A stretch of DNA of 64,000 nucleotides from the NCBI GenBank assembly GCA_022843625.1, contig JALHNH010000003.1:248001-312000 (forward strand). The letters run 5' to 3'. The number at the start of each line of letters is the position of its first letter. Position 1 is the first letter of the stretch. This DNA is from Bryobacter sp. (GTDB taxonomy: Bacteria > Acidobacteriota > Terriglobia > Bryobacterales > Bryobacteraceae). The notes below the pieces were generated by a model. That model was not told the origin of the DNA. It searched no databases and worked only from the letters and a program-made list of their open reading frames with translations. The translations under genes were made by a program, and so were the position numbers. Shown here one piece after another: positions 23,378-31,212 of the stretch.

Positions 23378-25285
23378 ATGCGCGCCGCTATTCTTTTCTT
23401 TCTCACAATCCCCACCCTCCAGGCCCAAACCGCCACCACCCCCGGACGCTTCCACATAGAGCACCCCACCCTCCACAACCTCGGCTTCGACTGGCTCATC
23501 GACGGCGACACCAACCGCAACGCAACCGTAGAAGTTCGCTTCCGCAAAGCGAACACACAAGCCTGGCAACCCGCCCTCCCCCTTCTCCGCATTGGCGGCG
23601 AACGCGTCTTCCGCGAGCGCGAAAGCATGACCTACACCGTCCCCCACGCCTTCGCCGGCAGCATCTTCAACCTCGATCCCGGCACCAGCTACGAATGCGA
23701 ATTCACCCTGCGAGACCCCGACGGTGTCACCGGCCAAGCCCAACAACGCGTCACCGTAAAGACCCGCACCGAGCCCCAGCCCTCTACCACCGGACGCACT
23801 TTGCACGTCTACCCCAACGACCACGAAGGCCCCAAACTCGAACCCAGCTTCATCGGCCTGAAGGCCGCTTACTACGGCGAAGGCCGCGGCGATTGGACCG
23901 CCGTCCGCATGAAGAAAGCCCAGCCCGGCGACACCATCCTGATCCACGCAGGCCTCTACCGTCCAGACCGTCTCAACTACGTCGACCCCTTAAGCGCCCC
24001 CTTCACCGGCTCCATGTCGCTCTCCCTCAAAGGCACCGCCGACAAACCCATCACCATCAAAGGCGCTGGCGACGGCGAAGCCATCTTCGACGGCGCAGGC
24101 AACCATAAGCTCTTCGACGTGATGGCCACCCAACATCACATCTTTGAAGGCCTCACCTTCCGCAACACTGATATTGCACTCTTCGCCGGAGAAAAAGAAG
24201 TGATGGGCGCAGTCTCCCTCACCGTCCGCAACTGCCGCTTCGAAGACATCGGCGTAGGCGTCTGGACAGAATATGCCGGCTCCAGCGACTTCCTCATCAC
24301 CGACAATCTCTTCCTCGGCCGTGAAGACCAGATGCGCGTCATCGGTTGGAATCAGGTCAACTCCCGCGCAGCGGGCATCTACCCGTCTCACCAGCTCCGC
24401 AGCTTCTTTGCAGTAAAGGTCTACGGCCCCGGCCACATCATCGCCCACAATGCCGTAGCCTATTTCCACGACGCCATCTGCATCTCCACCTACGGCCCTC
24501 CCGAAGCTGACCCCGATCGTCGCGCTTCTTCGATCGACATCTACAACAACGACATCCACCTCTCCAACGACGACTTCATTGAATCCGACGGCGGCACACA
24601 CAACATCCGCGTCTATCAGAACCGTGGCGTCAACGCGGCCCACAACGGCTACAGCGCACAGCCCATGTTCGGAGGCCCTGTCTATTTCATCCGTAACCTG
24701 CTCTATCACGTCCCCGCAGGTGGAGCACTCAAATTCAACGCCGCCCCCGCCGGCATCGTCGTCTATCACAACACCTTCATCGCAGAACAAGCGGCAGCCG
24801 AGCCTTACTCAAACTCCCACTTCCGCAACAACATCTTCCTCGGTCGTGACACACCGAACAAAGGCATCATGACCTGGGCCCATGCCACACCCAGCTTCAG
24901 CAGCGACTACAACGGCTTCCGTCCCAATCGCAACGTAGCCAGGCAATACAACTGGCGAGCTCCCGGCGCGGAGATGCGCTCCTTCACAACTCTCGACGAA
25001 CTCAAACAAGCCACCGGCCAGGAAGCCCACGGCGTCGAGCTTGACTACGACATCTTCGAAAATCTGGCCATGCCCGACATCAACCGCCGCCACCACGTCT
25101 ACCATTCGATGGACCTCAACTTCCGCCTCAAACCGAACTCCAAAGCGATCGACGCGGGGCAAGTCCTCCCCACAGTGAACGACAACTTCACTGGCAAGGC
25201 CCCAGACCTCGGCGCCCTCGAACTCAACAAGCCCCAGCCCCACTACGGCCCACGCTGGATCACCTGGTCACCCTTCTATCGATGA
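23378..25285 (+). CDS. Secreted right-handed parallel beta-helix repeat protein
   Basis: A 635-residue secreted protein with a signal peptide ending near LQAQTA. An N-terminal fibronectin-like region (to about 130) precedes a long parallel beta-helix of short repeats such as HHIFEGLTFRNTDIAL, LTVRNCRFEDIGVGV and SSIDIYNNDIHLSNDDF. This fold is found in pectate lyases, polysaccharide lyases and epimerases. No family-specific catalytic triad could be assigned by eye. Its neighbour is the PQQ dehydrogenase. The last 18 bases overlap the convergent N-formylglutamate amidohydrolase gene. Confidence 0.8.
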   Translation: MRAAILFFLTIPTLQAQTATTPGRFHIEHPTLHNLGFDWLIDGDTNRNATVEVRFRKANTQAWQPALPLLRIGGERVFRERESMTYTVPHAFAGSIFNLDPGTSYECEFTLRDPDGVTGQAQQRVTVKTRTEPQPSTTGRTLHVYPNDHEGPKLEPSFIGLKAAYYGEGRGDWTAVRMKKAQPGDTILIHAGLYRPDRLNYVDPLSAPFTGSMSLSLKGTADKPITIKGAGDGEAIFDGAGNHKLFDVMATQHHIFEGLTFRNTDIALFAGEKEVMGAVSLTVRNCRFEDIGVGVWTEYAGSSDFLITDNLFLGREDQMRVIGWNQVNSRAAGIYPSHQLRSFFAVKVYGPGHIIAHNAVAYFHDAICISTYGPPEADPDRRASSIDIYNNDIHLSNDDFIESDGGTHNIRVYQNRGVNAAHNGYSAQPMFGGPVYFIRNLLYHVPAGGALKFNAAPAGIVVYHNTFIAEQAAAEPYSNSHFRNNIFLGRDTPNKGIMTWAHATPSFSSDYNGFRPNRNVARQYNWRAPGAEMRSFTTLDELKQATGQEAHGVELDYDIFENLAMPDINRRHHVYHSMDLNFRLKPNSKAIDAGQVLPTVNDNFTGKAPDLGALELNKPQPHYGPRWITWSPFYR

Positions 25286-25993
25286 TTGAAGCGCTGCCGC
25301 AAACCGCAAAGCCCAAAGCCGCTGCGAAGCTTCATCCGCAACCTCATCCTGCCGAAACTCCACCTGCACATGCGGCAGGCCCCGCCGCATCGCATGATAC
25401 GGAACGCTATAATCCACTGCCGGATCCAGATCGTAAGGTTCATTGTCCCCAACCACTACATCGCGAGGTTCACGCAAGGCAGCGAGTATAGGCTCTGCCA
25501 GGCTGCGATCCAGATAACTCGACAAGGCAATCTTCCAGGGCCGGGCCGCTCCTCGCATGGACGGCGTCATCGAATGAATAGACACAACAATGGTCCCGAT
25601 GCGCCCGTTCAGCACTGCTTCCACTGCGTCATGATAAGGCCGAAACCAGCGTTCAATACGCTCAGCACGAGCTGCCGCATCCATCCCGAGATTCCCGTGG
25701 ATGCATGTGCCGTCACTCACTTCAGGAATCAAATCAGGCGCATCGAGTTGCCGGTTGCAATCAATCACCAGCCTGGAAACACCACATAAAATCGCCGGCG
25801 CGTCAAAATGCTCCGACAGCACCTCCGTCACCCCGGCCGCTCCGATATCCCAACCGATGTGCCTCTCCAGATCTTCTGTTGCAACTCCAAGCCCACACAG
25901 CTCATCCGGCACGTGATGGCTCGCATGGTCACAAAGAAAAACAAAGCGGCTCGCCCCGTTGGGTCGAATCACTCTATGCACGGAGAGCTTCAA
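25268..25993 (-). CDS. N-formylglutamate amidohydrolase family protein
   Basis: A 241-residue protein of the HutG/N-formylglutamate amidohydrolase family. Motifs include FLCDHASHHVPDEL (about 19-32), the HIGWDIGAAGV metal-site segment, and IHSMTPSM. The enzyme hydrolyses N-formylglutamate or related N-acyl substrates. No histidine degradation genes accompany it. It is the last gene of an operon with two transglutaminase-like proteins, a context recurring in other bacteria. Its start overlaps the upstream transglutaminase stop by 20 bp. Confidence 0.83.
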   Translation of the reverse strand: MKLSVHRVIRPNGASRFVFLCDHASHHVPDELCGLGVATEDLERHIGWDIGAAGVTEVLSEHFDAPAILCGVSRLVIDCNRQLDAPDLIPEVSDGTCIHGNLGMDAAARAERIERWFRPYHDAVEAVLNGRIGTIVVSIHSMTPSMRGAARPWKIALSSYLDRSLAEPILAALREPRDVVVGDNEPYDLDPAVDYSVPYHAMRRGLPHVQVEFRQDEVADEASQRLWALRFAAALQSSIEG

Positions 25994-26849
25994 CTTCTGT
26001 CACTTCGACGCTCACATCCATCCCCTCGAAAGCCTCGGCAGAACCGGCATAAGTCCCCCACAGCGGCAGCACCTGATCATGTGTCCAGGCCACAGCCACG
26101 CGGATCAGGTTTCGATTCCCGATGATACCGTTAGTCGGGCAAAAATCGATCCATCCGGCCCCGGGCAAATAGGCTTGCATCCAGGCATGCGTCGCCCCGC
26201 CCCCGGCCAGCCCAGAACTATTCGGAACAAAAATATACCCGCTCACAAATCGCGAGGCAATCCCCAAAGATCTAGCCGCTTCCATCATCAACACTGCGAA
26301 ATCCCGGCAACTCCCGCGTTTGCTCTTCAGCGTATCCTCCGGCGTCTGCACGCCCTTCTCACTGCGAACGTTGTATTTGAATTGCTCGCGAATTCCCACC
26401 GACATTGCCGTCAACACTTTCATCGTTAGCGTCTTCTCCGCCGGGTCCAGAAACTGCAACGCCCAGTCCGGCACGCTGGCCCCCGCGTAGCGCCGCTCCA
26501 GGCCGGACACGATATTGGGGTAGTCCTCATCGGCATAGCGAAAGGGATAAGTTCGTGCGTATTCTTCTAGCGGATATTCGGGCAGGGAAGTCTCAACATG
26601 TTCCAGTGTTACCTTGCTCTCGAAACGCAGCTCTTTAGTAGTGCCCTCAAAGCTGACAACTGCAACCGAGTTGTCAAAAGGATCATGCAACCACCGCACC
26701 TTCGCCGGCTTCGGCGTGATCTCCAGCTCCGTCTTTATCAGTCTCAGGTCATAACTCTCACGCGGCCGGAACATCATGCGGTGCTCACCCAGTCCCACCG
26801 GCTCGCTATACCGGTAAACGGTCGAATGATCAACGGTAAGAATGGACAC
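25974..26849 (-). CDS. Transglutaminase-like protein (intact Cys-His-Asp triad)
   Basis: A 291-residue cytoplasmic transglutaminase/protease-like protein. The N-terminal beta domain (VDHSTVYRYSEPVGLGEHRMMFRPR) is followed by the catalytic core with C181 (RGSCRDFA), H221 (THAWMQA) and D235 (GWIDFCP). I chose the GTG at 26849 because it overlaps the upstream stop as TAGTG and gives the usual N-terminus; the frame stays open to 26885. Such proteins occur in operons with an ATP-grasp and an alpha-E protein, which are absent here. Confidence 0.84.
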   Translation of the reverse strand: MSILTVDHSTVYRYSEPVGLGEHRMMFRPRESYDLRLIKTELEITPKPAKVRWLHDPFDNSVAVVSFEGTTKELRFESKVTLEHVETSLPEYPLEEYARTYPFRYADEDYPNIVSGLERRYAGASVPDWALQFLDPAEKTLTMKVLTAMSVGIREQFKYNVRSEKGVQTPEDTLKSKRGSCRDFAVLMMEAARSLGIASRFVSGYIFVPNSSGLAGGGATHAWMQAYLPGAGWIDFCPTNGIIGNRNLIRVAVAWTHDQVLPLWGTYAGSAEAFEGMDVSVEVTEVEALRA

Positions 26850-27670
26850 TAGTTGGCTTTGTTCTCCACGATTTCTTCCGTCCAAACCCGGAAGCTTTCC
26901 AGCATATTCGGTCCGAACGTCGTCGCAATCGCTACATCCGATGCATCGCGTCCGCGCGCCATCAACACCCGCCCAATTCGCGGCACATTGTTTCGAGGGT
27001 CAAACATATGCCAGCGCCCGCCAATCCACACTTCCATCCATGCTGCAAAATCACCCGGAGGGTACGGCAGTGGCGTGCCGATATCGCTCAGATAACCTGT
27101 GCAATACCGCGCCGGCATATTCATGCAACGGCAGAACGCAATCGCCAAATGCGCAAAGTCCCGGCACACGCCCCAGCGCTCTTCGTACGATTGGGCTGCG
27201 CTCCGCGTCGACCTTGCGTTGCCATAATTGAAGCTCAGATGATTGTGCACATAGTCGCAGATGGCCTTGGCTCGCGGATAACCGGGCGCAATTCCACTAA
27301 ACAATTGCCATGCCGTATTGGACAAAAGATCCGTCTCGCAGTAACGGCTTCCCAGCAGGAACACAAGATGTTCTTCTGGTAAATCAGGCACGTCATCCTG
27401 CCAGGCCTCAGCCGAAATCTCATCCGGCAATCCGCTATCCTGAATCACTCCATCTGCACTCAACCGCAACACGCCTTCAGGCGCCAACAGCCGTGTGCAG
27501 CGATTTCCAAAGCCATCCTGGTAGCTGGAAATTTCAATCGATGGATCAGCGCTCAACCGGTCTTCTTCAATCAGATCCGGAACGCGTGTCTCGTGCACAT
27601 TCACAACGAGAATAATGGGTGTGGGTTGGGGGAACTTGTAGACAAGCTCATATCCGATCCGCAACTTCAT
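26849..27670 (-). CDS. Transglutaminase-like protein lacking the canonical His
   Basis: A 273-residue paralog of the downstream gene. C169 (WGVCRDFAH) and D224 (WHMFDPRN) are present, but the position of the catalytic His reads GDFAAWMEVW, with A209 where HAW is expected. I believe this FAAW form recurs in a subfamily of similar bacterial proteins, so it is probably not a simple mutation. Whether the protein is catalytic is unclear. It is the first gene of the three-gene operon and is divergent from the Cys-cluster gene at 27782. Confidence 0.8.
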   Translation of the reverse strand: MKLRIGYELVYKFPQPTPIILVVNVHETRVPDLIEEDRLSADPSIEISSYQDGFGNRCTRLLAPEGVLRLSADGVIQDSGLPDEISAEAWQDDVPDLPEEHLVFLLGSRYCETDLLSNTAWQLFSGIAPGYPRAKAICDYVHNHLSFNYGNARSTRSAAQSYEERWGVCRDFAHLAIAFCRCMNMPARYCTGYLSDIGTPLPYPPGDFAAWMEVWIGGRWHMFDPRNNVPRIGRVLMARGRDASDVAIATTFGPNMLESFRVWTEEIVENKAN

Positions 27671-27781
27671 GCAAATACCTTCTATCTGCTCTAACGGATC
27701 TGCTTGCCATACAAAACGTTTCAGCCCCTCAAGTATGACACTTCATTCACTTTGCATTTGAGGGCATAAACTGAAAGCCTG

Positions 27782-28579
27782 ATGAATATTCCGATGTCAC
27801 TCCAGATCAAGCAGGGGGAATCCCTTGTTCAGGTAGAAGCTGAGGTGTATCCATTTCCAGCAGACCTGCAGGACTTGATGCCCATCATTCAATCTATTTC
27901 AGACGACTTGGTGAACATCGCGATTCGCGATGCCGCCGACGAAAATAAGGCGATTTCTTGCAAATCAGGCTGTACCGCCTGTTGCTACATGGCGGTTCCA
28001 GTCTCAGAACCCGAAGCTTTCAGGCTGCGCGCTCTTGTCGATGAAATGCCGGAGGAGCAACGATCTGCAGTTCAGGCAAGATTCTCCTCAGTTATGGATG
28101 CATTCCAGAACACGGGCTTGCTCGAAGACCTTTTCCAGAGCCCCCTCACCGAGGACGATATTCCGAAGAAGATGGCTAGCCTCCACGCATACTATGCCAA
28201 GTGGCAGCCTTGCCCATTTCTCGAAAACAATAGATGTTCCATCTACGAAGAGCGTCCTTTGATCTGCCGAGAATTTATGGTCACCTCTCCCGCCGAAAAC
28301 TGTTCGAATATCCAAGGCGAGGGAGTAGAACGACTTCTGGTCCCATCCCGGCCCGCTCGCGCGCTGATTGCGATCGCTTCTCAACAGAAGGAATCGCGTC
28401 AGGCAGTTCTGCCTCTCATTCAGATTCTGGAATGGACAAGCGAGCCGCGAGCGCCACTCCAGCAGAACTTTGCTCCAGAATGGATTGCGCTATTCGGCTC
28501 AGCCCTCCAGGCCAAGGCCGACGAATCCATGAAGTATTTGGCTGGAGTGGGCTACCCTGATCCCCAAGGCCCTGTCTAG
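27782..28579 (+). CDS. YkgJ-type cysteine cluster protein, first of a tandem pair
   Basis: A 265-residue protein with a Zn- or Fe-S-binding cysteine cluster. The first motif is CKSGCTACC (about 60-68), the second CPFLENNRCSIYEERPLICRE (about 146-166) followed by C in SPAENC. An N-terminal region of about 55 residues and a C-terminal region of about 90 residues extend beyond the cluster, making it longer than minimal YkgJ proteins. Start ATG 27782. The paralog at 28593 begins 13 nt downstream. The function of this family is not established. Confidence 0.8.
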   Translation: MNIPMSLQIKQGESLVQVEAEVYPFPADLQDLMPIIQSISDDLVNIAIRDAADENKAISCKSGCTACCYMAVPVSEPEAFRLRALVDEMPEEQRSAVQARFSSVMDAFQNTGLLEDLFQSPLTEDDIPKKMASLHAYYAKWQPCPFLENNRCSIYEERPLICREFMVTSPAENCSNIQGEGVERLLVPSRPARALIAIASQQKESRQAVLPLIQILEWTSEPRAPLQQNFAPEWIALFGSALQAKADESMKYLAGVGYPDPQGPV

Positions 28580-28592
28580 AAAACTGAAAACT

Positions 28593-29345
28593 ATGCTCAT
28601 TCCAATGACGGTTAGTCTCCAGCTTGGTGAAGACTCGATTCAGAGCGAAGTTAACCTTTCGTTCGAATCGGTGACTCTGCCAGCCATGCTCCCGGCGTTC
28701 CGCTTGATCGCCGATCAACTCGTTGACGTTGCCATCAATAATGCGACCAGTGAAGGCAAATCGATTTCCTGCAAGAAGGGCTGCGGCGCTTGTTGCCGGA
28801 TGGCTGTTCCTGTATCGGAACCAGAAGCCCACCGCTTGCGCGACGTAGTAGTTGCAATGCCAGAGCCGCGAAGATCCGAGATACAGCAGAGATTTGCCGC
28901 TGGAATGGAAGTCTTTCGCCAAACTGGCCTATTGGACAACATGTTTCAGCGCGTAAGCGGAGAGCAGGAAGAGCGCAATGCAATGGCCAACCTCGACGCT
29001 TACTACGCAACAGGTGTCCCCTGCCCATTTCTAGAAGAAGAATCCTGTTCCATTTATGAAGAGCGCCCGCTCATCTGCCGCGAATTTCTCGTCACATCGC
29101 CCGCAGAAAACTGCGCCAACATCGATGGCGTTGGTGTAAAAAGGCTCCCCACTCTGGCCCGGCCTGGCGACGCCCTCATTCTGATCGCATCCAATCCGGA
29201 TGAAAAGCGGGTTGCCTCAATGCCGATGATCCAGATCCTGGAATGGACCAGCGAACATCCTGACCAGGGGCAATCGCATATGGCCCCGGAATGGATGGGG
29301 CTCTTCGCTGAAACGCTTCAGACTAAAGCAAACAATATGCTTTAA
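28593..29345 (+). CDS. YkgJ-type cysteine cluster protein, second of a tandem pair
   Basis: A 250-residue paralog of the preceding gene. It has CKKGCGACC (about 58-66) and CPFLEEESCSIYEERPLICRE followed by SPAENC. Similarity extends over the full length, including the N-terminal region (PMTVSLQLGEDSIQSEV matches PMSLQIKQGESLVQVEA) and the C-terminal MIQILEWTSE segment. This is a tandem duplication older than a recent copy, since many positions differ. Two cluster proteins translated together could form a heterodimer; that is inference. Confidence 0.8.
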   Translation: MLIPMTVSLQLGEDSIQSEVNLSFESVTLPAMLPAFRLIADQLVDVAINNATSEGKSISCKKGCGACCRMAVPVSEPEAHRLRDVVVAMPEPRRSEIQQRFAAGMEVFRQTGLLDNMFQRVSGEQEERNAMANLDAYYATGVPCPFLEEESCSIYEERPLICREFLVTSPAENCANIDGVGVKRLPTLARPGDALILIASNPDEKRVASMPMIQILEWTSEHPDQGQSHMAPEWMGLFAETLQTKANNML

Positions 29346-29404
29346 GCGGCCCCCTCCCTAAATAAGCCGCAACGTCAATGAAACCCAACCTCCGCCGGCC
29401 GCTT
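29344..29404. repeat. Short inverted repeat downstream of the Cys-cluster pair
   Basis: AAGCGGCC (29344-29351) and its exact complement GGCCGCTT (29397-29404) flank a 45-nt spacer just after the second Cys-cluster gene. A weak rho-independent or processing structure is possible, but there is no T run and the loop is long. The right arm ends 8 nt before the promoter at 29412. Confidence 0.3.
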
Positions 29405-29411
29405 CCAACGA

Positions 29412-29440
29412 TTGACTGTGGTTGCGCAGAGGACTATGAT
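29412..29440 (+). promoter_or_regulatory. Sigma70-like promoter of the GWxTD gene
   Basis: TTGACT (29412-29417), a 17-nt spacer, and TATGAT (29435-29440), close to the bacterial housekeeping consensus at both boxes with ideal spacing. Transcription would begin around 29447, giving a leader of about 35 nt with GGAAGGG before ATG 29482. This is the clearest promoter in the window. Confidence 0.75.
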
Positions 29441-29481
29441 TTAAGTAGCTCCCGAAGTCTGTGTTGGGAAGGGAAAACAGT

Positions 29482-31200
29482 ATGAAAGCAAAGCGCTTAA
29501 TTCAATTTTTAGTCGGATCGTCACTGGCTCTGTCGCTGGTAACGGCCCCGGCACTCGCGCAAAAGGTCAAAAAGAAGGACGCCGAGCAGGGTGATCGCGA
29601 AACCATCGCCAAGCCTCTCAGTGCCCGTGATCAAAAGCGTCGCGAAGACAAACTGCGCAAGGAACTTGAAACTCCTTTCCGCAAGTGGCTCAACGAAGAC
29701 GTTTTCTACATCATCACCGACGAAGAAAAAACCTCCTTCAAGCGACTCAGCACCGACGAAGAACGCGAACAGTTCATCGAACAGTTCTGGCTGCGTCGCG
29801 ATCCTACCCCCGACACGCAGGAAAACGAATACAAAGAAGAACACTACCGCCGCATCGCTTACGCCAACGAGCGTTTCGCTAGCGGTATCCCTGGCTGGAA
29901 GGCCGACCGTGGCCGCATCTACATCACCTTTGGTCCCCCGGATGAAATCGAAGATCACCCGAGCGGCGGCACCTACCAGCGGCCCATCGAAGAAGGCGGC
30001 GGCACTACCTCAACCTTCCCCTTCCAGAAATGGCGTTACCGCTATATTGACGGCATCGGCAATGACGTCATGATCGAATTTGTCGACACCACCATGACCG
30101 GTGAATTCCGCATGACGATGGACCCGTCTGAAAAAGACGCCCTTCTGTATGTCCCCAATGCCGGTCTCACCATGTTTGAACAGATGGGCATGTCGAGCAA
30201 GAACGACCGCTTCACCCGCACCGACGGTACCCGCCTCGGCACTGGTAACCAAGCCCTGCCCCAGCGCATGAATCAGTTTGAGCGCCTGCAGCAGTTCGCC
30301 CTCCTTCAGAAGCCGCCCGCAGTCAAATTCAAGGATCTCGAAGCCAGCGTCAACTCCAAGGTCACCTTCAACGTCCTCCCGATCCTGGTGCGCACCGATT
30401 TCGTGCGCCTCACCAATTCCACTGTTATGACCTATATCACCATCCAGATGAACAAGGGCGACTTGCAGTTCAAGTCCACCGACAGCATCTCAAAGGCGAT
30501 GGTCAACATCTACGCCCGCATCACCTCGATGACCCGGCGCGTGGTGAACGTGTGGGAAACTCCGGTCGTCATCGAAACTCCTTCAGTCATGCTGGCTGAA
30601 GCCTCCAAAGGCAAGGCCATCTACCAAAACGCTGTACCGCTGCCCCCTGGCACCTACCGCGTAAATGTCGTCGCTAAAGACGTGGTTGGTGGCAACATGA
30701 ACAACTACGAAATGGCTATCACCGTGCCGCGCTTTGAAGACGAACGCCTCGGTGCATCGAGCCTGATCCTGGCCGACATGATCGAAAAGGTCCCCACCAA
30801 GAACATCGGTGCCGGCCAGTTCGTAATCGGTACTTCCAAAGTTCGCCCCCGTCTGAACGATGCTTTCACCCAAAACGAGAAGATGGGCATCTATCAGGCT
30901 CTCTACAATTTCACGCCCGACGAAAAGACCCAGAAGCCCCTCGGCAACGTCTCTTACGAGATTTCTAAAGCTGACGGCGGCGAGAAGGTGATCGAATTTA
31001 CCGAAGCACTTTCTGAGATCCCTGGCGCTTCCGCCACTCAGGTCACAATCGAGAAACTGCTCCCCCTGCAAGGTTTCGCTCCCGGGCGCTATACTCTCAA
31101 GCTGAAGGTCACAGACCAGAACAGCAATCAAACCCTGGTTCAGACCGCGAACTTTAGCGTCGCGGCCGATACAAATGTCCGCGCAAGCCTGAAGGAGTAA
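29482..31200 (+). CDS. GWxTD domain-containing exported protein
   Basis: About 572 residues with a signal peptide (about 1-27, ending ALAQ) and a basic, helical N-terminal mature region. The GWxTD domain follows: the motif itself is the variant KWLNEDV (68-74), then FIEQFWLRRDPTPDTQENEY and the GWKADRGRIYITFGPPDEIE stretch near 130-149. A C-terminal beta-rich region ends in repeats such as LPPGTYRVNVVAKD and FAPGRYTLKLKVTD. The domain is known mostly from Acidobacteriota and relatives; its function is unproven. ATG 29482 was chosen over upstream GTG 29461 because of its Shine-Dalgarno sequence and signal peptide. A barrel gene follows 12 nt later. Confidence 0.85.
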   Translation: MKAKRLIQFLVGSSLALSLVTAPALAQKVKKKDAEQGDRETIAKPLSARDQKRREDKLRKELETPFRKWLNEDVFYIITDEEKTSFKRLSTDEEREQFIEQFWLRRDPTPDTQENEYKEEHYRRIAYANERFASGIPGWKADRGRIYITFGPPDEIEDHPSGGTYQRPIEEGGGTTSTFPFQKWRYRYIDGIGNDVMIEFVDTTMTGEFRMTMDPSEKDALLYVPNAGLTMFEQMGMSSKNDRFTRTDGTRLGTGNQALPQRMNQFERLQQFALLQKPPAVKFKDLEASVNSKVTFNVLPILVRTDFVRLTNSTVMTYITIQMNKGDLQFKSTDSISKAMVNIYARITSMTRRVVNVWETPVVIETPSVMLAEASKGKAIYQNAVPLPPGTYRVNVVAKDVVGGNMNNYEMAITVPRFEDERLGASSLILADMIEKVPTKNIGAGQFVIGTSKVRPRLNDAFTQNEKMGIYQALYNFTPDEKTQKPLGNVSYEISKADGGEKVIEFTEALSEIPGASATQVTIEKLLPLQGFAPGRYTLKLKVTDQNSNQTLVQTANFSVAADTNVRASLKE

Positions 31201-31212
31201 CTACCCCGCCTT

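Noticed and set aside
23990-24790. Minus-strand ORF of 266 residues opposite the beta-helix gene
   Set aside because: Val/Asp/Gly-rich composition typical of antisense reading of GC-rich code; no motifs.
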